From the NCBI GenBank assembly GCA_913061235.1, contig CAJXTB010000002.1, forward strand, positions 124,001 through 188,000: a DNA stretch of 64,000 nt. Reading direction: 5' to 3'. Made by a program: the position numbers and the translations under genes. Each line of letters opens with the position of its first letter. The first letter of the stretch is position 1. Source of the DNA: an uncultured Pseudomonadota bacterium (GTDB taxonomy: Bacteria; Myxococcota_A; UBA796; GCA-2862545). This document shows, one piece after another, positions 61,891 through 64,000 of the stretch. The notes beneath the pieces are model-generated. The model searched no databases. It saw only the letters and a program-made list of their open reading frames with translations, and had not been told where the DNA came from.

Positions 61891-62298
61891 CTACTTCTTT
61901 GCGGGCTTCTTCTTTGCCGCGGGCTTCTTCTTCGCCGCAGGCTTCTTCTTGGCTGCGGGCTTCTTGGCTGCGGGCTTCTTGGCTGGCGCAGGCTTCTTCG
62001 CTGGTGCGGGTTTGGTCTCGACCGGCGGTGTCTCGAGCGCTTCGAGACGACGGGTGAGGGCGGAGAGCTGGTCTTCGACGTCGCTCACACCATCTGCACC
62101 AGACTCGGCGGTCGCGAGTGCGCTCTTGGCAAGCTGATGGGCCTGCTTTGCGGCGGTCAGTGCTTCGCGAGCAAGGTCCAGCGCGTCTGCTGCCGTGCGG
62201 TCCTGGTTCTTGAGCAGGATGGACGCCACAAGGGCCTCCACTCGCTCATCGACAGCGGACCCTGAGAACATGTTGAATAGCTGTGTCCGTAGACCCAT
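61891..62298 (-). CDS. Coiled-coil protein with histone-H1-like Lys/Ala/Pro tail
   Basis: A 135-residue cytoplasmic protein. Residues 1-90 are helical with heptad-like segments (AADALDLAREALTAAKQAHQ, VEDQLSALTRRLEALE), recalling short phasin or coiled-coil proteins. The last 45 residues are almost only Lys, Ala and Pro in KPAAKK/KKPAAKK repeats, like histone H1 and the bacterial H1-like proteins. That tail suggests nucleic-acid binding, or binding to another polyanion such as polyphosphate or a polyhydroxyalkanoate granule surface. Which role applies cannot be told here. The start ATG has GGAGGTAC-type upstream sequence. Confidence 0.78.
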   Translation of the reverse strand: MGLRTQLFNMFSGSAVDERVEALVASILLKNQDRTAADALDLAREALTAAKQAHQLAKSALATAESGADGVSDVEDQLSALTRRLEALETPPVETKPAPAKKPAPAKKPAAKKPAAKKKPAAKKKPAAKKKPAKK

Positions 62299-62336
62299 TG
62301 CGTACCTCCAGATGGGCAGCGACTATCGTGTCGGGC

Positions 62337-63500
62337 TCATCCGGCCACTTTGGGGGCGTAGACTCCGAAGACCCCATCTGCGATGTCTTCGGTCTCCCCG
62401 TTGTGCAAGTCCACCCGCCACAGGCGACCGGGTCCATTTGGGTCACCCTGACCGAGCATGTTTCCGGGGAGTAGTAGGTAGCGGCCCGATGGGTCCATCA
62501 GGTGGTGCGATTGGCTGTATTGCTCGAAGAAGCGCAGGTAGAAGCCAAGGTCGCGCGATGGGTAGAGCTCTGCCAGCGGGGTGACTTCGCCATCTAGACC
62601 GATGCGCTGCCAGCTCAACAGGTTCTTTCGAGTGTCCACCCGGGCGGTGATGATGGCTTGGCCGTCTGGACTCCACATGTAGGCCAAGCAGGGGGCATCG
62701 GACAGCTCTCGGACCTCGCCGCTGACCACGTCTACGAGTCCCAGCTGCCGGTAGGGTGTGCCGTCGCCATCTGTTGCGACGGCCCGTGCGATGGTTCGGC
62801 CATCTGGCGACGCGGCCATCGCGATCAGTCCCTCGAGATTCTCAAGCACATGCAGCTCGGCGTCGAGCGCGGATGACGTGACGAGCTGGGTCTTGTTCGG
62901 TTCGTGGTGAACAAAGACTGCCCGTTCACCCATCCACAGAGGCGCACAGAAGTTGCCTGGACGGCCCGGGAGAATGGTGCTGCCCCGGTTGCCACCGATG
63001 GCCATGCGCTGCATCTGCGGGCCTGCCGTCGGATTGCCGACGAATGCGGCTACATGAGACGGACCGGCCCAGGTGAAGAACAACGGGGAGCCGGTCGCCA
63101 TGTGGCTCTCTTGGCCGTGTTCGGAGATGCTGAACACCGTCAGCGACAGATCCGTACCCTTCTGGGTGAGCACAGCGACGTGCTGGTCTCCTGGGGCCCA
63201 GAACAGGTAGATCGGCAGGCGGTCGCCAAGGTCAGCAATCTCCCGCGCCTGCACACCGTCCGCATCTAGGACGTAGAGCGCAGCGGTGTTGCGGCCCTTT
63301 CCGGGAAGTCTGAAACACGCGATGTGCTTGGCGTCCGACGACCACGTTGGCCACGAGAAAGGAGCGGATTCGGTCGCCTGGACGTCCCAACCTCCCCAGA
63401 TCAAGGGGATGTCGATGGCGCCGTGGGCGATGGACTTGCCAGACGGGGTGAGCGTCCACACCGAACGGTCGGCGGCAATGGCGGCAATACAAGTGGTCAA
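62337..63500 (-). CDS. TolB/WD40-like beta-propeller protein
   Basis: A 387-residue protein without a signal peptide. It contains repeated PD40/WD40-like blades: PTWSSDAKHIACFRLPGKGR, LFWAPGDQHVAVLTQ, AMAASPDGRTIARAVATDGD, YMWSPDGQAIITARV and MDPSGRYLLLPGN, enough for a six- or seven-bladed propeller. Such domains bind proteins or peptides; an enzymatic peptidase tail is absent. Its start overlaps the stop of the TetR-type regulator gene by four bases (ATGA), so both are co-translated. Confidence 0.82.
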   Translation of the reverse strand: MTTCIAAIAADRSVWTLTPSGKSIAHGAIDIPLIWGGWDVQATESAPFSWPTWSSDAKHIACFRLPGKGRNTAALYVLDADGVQAREIADLGDRLPIYLFWAPGDQHVAVLTQKGTDLSLTVFSISEHGQESHMATGSPLFFTWAGPSHVAAFVGNPTAGPQMQRMAIGGNRGSTILPGRPGNFCAPLWMGERAVFVHHEPNKTQLVTSSALDAELHVLENLEGLIAMAASPDGRTIARAVATDGDGTPYRQLGLVDVVSGEVRELSDAPCLAYMWSPDGQAIITARVDTRKNLLSWQRIGLDGEVTPLAELYPSRDLGFYLRFFEQYSQSHHLMDPSGRYLLLPGNMLGQGDPNGPGRLWRVDLHNGETEDIADGVFGVYAPKVAG

Positions 63501-64000
63501 GCTGACTCCGTAGGGGGGTCCATTGGGGGGGCAAGAATGCCATTGAGAATGAGGTTGATGCCGTCAGTGGTCAACCCGGTGGCGTCGGGTCGGACACCGA
63601 TTGCGGCCTCTCCGGCAAACCCGTCGATCATGGCTTTTAGCATCTGTGCAACAACGCTTGGGTCTAGGGGGCGGAAGGTGCCCTCGGCAACGCCTTGGGC
63701 AATGATCCCGGTGACTGCATCCAAGAAGCGCTGGTGGACCGCTTGCACTTCTTCGCGAATGGTCTCGTCGCGAACGGCTTGCTCGGTCATCATCAAAAAG
63801 AACTTCGGCGGCGTCTTGAGGCCGGCAAAGTACTGAAGGTAGCGCTGACCCAGGTCTAGAAGCTTGATGTGGGCCAGGCGATTGTCTCGTTCTGCCTCGT
63901 CAATGAAGGCGTGGGTGTTCTCATGCTCTTCGTGTACGAGCGCCAAGAACAGCTCCTTCTTCGACGGGAAGTAGAAGTACACAGCTCCCTTCGACAGTCC
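63497..64000 (-). CDS. TetR/AcrR-family transcriptional regulator (N-terminus outside window)
   Basis: The frame is open to the right window edge; 167 residues are visible. It opens with the recognition helix end of a TetR DNA-binding domain, GLSKGAVYFYFPSKKELFLA, so roughly 40 residues are missing. The C-terminal ligand-binding domain includes a helical dimer interface (VVAQMLKAMIDGFAGEAA). It overlaps and is upstream of the propeller gene, which it may control together with itself. The effector is unknown. Confidence 0.88.
   Translation of the reverse strand, partial: GLSKGAVYFYFPSKKELFLALVHEEHENTHAFIDEAERDNRLAHIKLLDLGQRYLQYFAGLKTPPKFFLMMTEQAVRDETIREEVQAVHQRFLDAVTGIIAQGVAEGTFRPLDPSVVAQMLKAMIDGFAGEAAIGVRPDATGLTTDGINLILNGILAPPMDPPTESA

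Noticed and set aside
61905-62010. Tandem DNA repeat with CTTCTTXGC units
   Set aside because: This is the coding sequence of the Lys/Ala/Pro tail, in frame throughout, so it needs no separate repeat explanation.

Overview
The window looks like a chromosomal segment of a GC-rich (about 60% by eye) Gram-negative bacterium. It carries many lipoprotein and Sec signal peptides, an outer-membrane-barrel-like protein, an OmpA-type protein, a Hanks-type Ser/Thr kinase, a complete-looking lower mevalonate branch with a type 2 IPP isomerase, and large secreted MopE-motif proteins. That mix points to Myxococcota or a neighbouring former-deltaproteobacterial lineage. This is inference from gene content; there is no rRNA here. 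I see no insertion sequence, prophage, CRISPR array or plasmid function.

Layout. 1-6.9 kb: the end of a TPR-sulfotransferase, secreted or lipid-anchored proteins of unknown role, an M20 peptidase lipoprotein and an SGNH-hydrolase lipoprotein. 6.8-9.6 kb: trkA-trkH potassium uptake. 9.7-14 kb: a shikimate-kinase-like protein with a ruined P-loop, an RsuA-type pseudouridine synthase, and a Ser/Thr kinase coupled to a barrel-like protein. 14-15.8 kb: an orphan histidine kinase and tRNA-Val(CAC) with its own terminator. 15.8-20 kb: a tightly coupled four-gene membrane operon that includes a Na/Pi-cotransporter homologue. 20-23.9 kb: small membrane proteins and a deoxynucleoside kinase-panB-panC operon. 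23.9-36.3 kb: surface proteins (MopE motifs fused to two fibrinogen-like domains, a spondin-N lipoprotein, two paralogous secreted proteins) interleaved with leuA-like, leuB-like, thiolase and fni genes, followed by an HDOD protein.

36.3-42.2 kb: a mevalonate operon transcribed leftwards (HMG-CoA reductase, mevalonate kinase, diphosphomevalonate decarboxylase, phosphomevalonate kinase, with overlapping ends) preceded by an AMP-forming acyl-CoA synthetase. The thiolase at 29.3 kb and fni at 34.2 kb supply the first and last steps; HMG-CoA synthase is not in the window. 42.5-47.5 kb: an MscS channel and a peptide-type ABC importer (binding protein plus two permeases, no ATPase). 47.7-54.8 kb: the rho-rpmE-prfA-prmC cluster and ligA. 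Rho keeps its RNA-binding N-terminus but has lost the Walker A lysines. 54.9-64 kb: a TPR protein coupled to a sulfatase-fold/TPR lipoprotein, a lipoprotein, an OmpA-like protein, a family-7 aldehyde dehydrogenase with a strong terminator, a paired inverted repeat, a protein with a histone-H1-like tail, and a TolB-like propeller coupled to a TetR regulator cut by the window edge.

The most unusual items are the Rho protein with a degenerate ATPase motif in the canonical rho locus, the pseudo-shikimate kinase, the MopE/fibrinogen fusion next to a spondin-domain lipoprotein, and the unexplained membrane operon at 15.8-20 kb.
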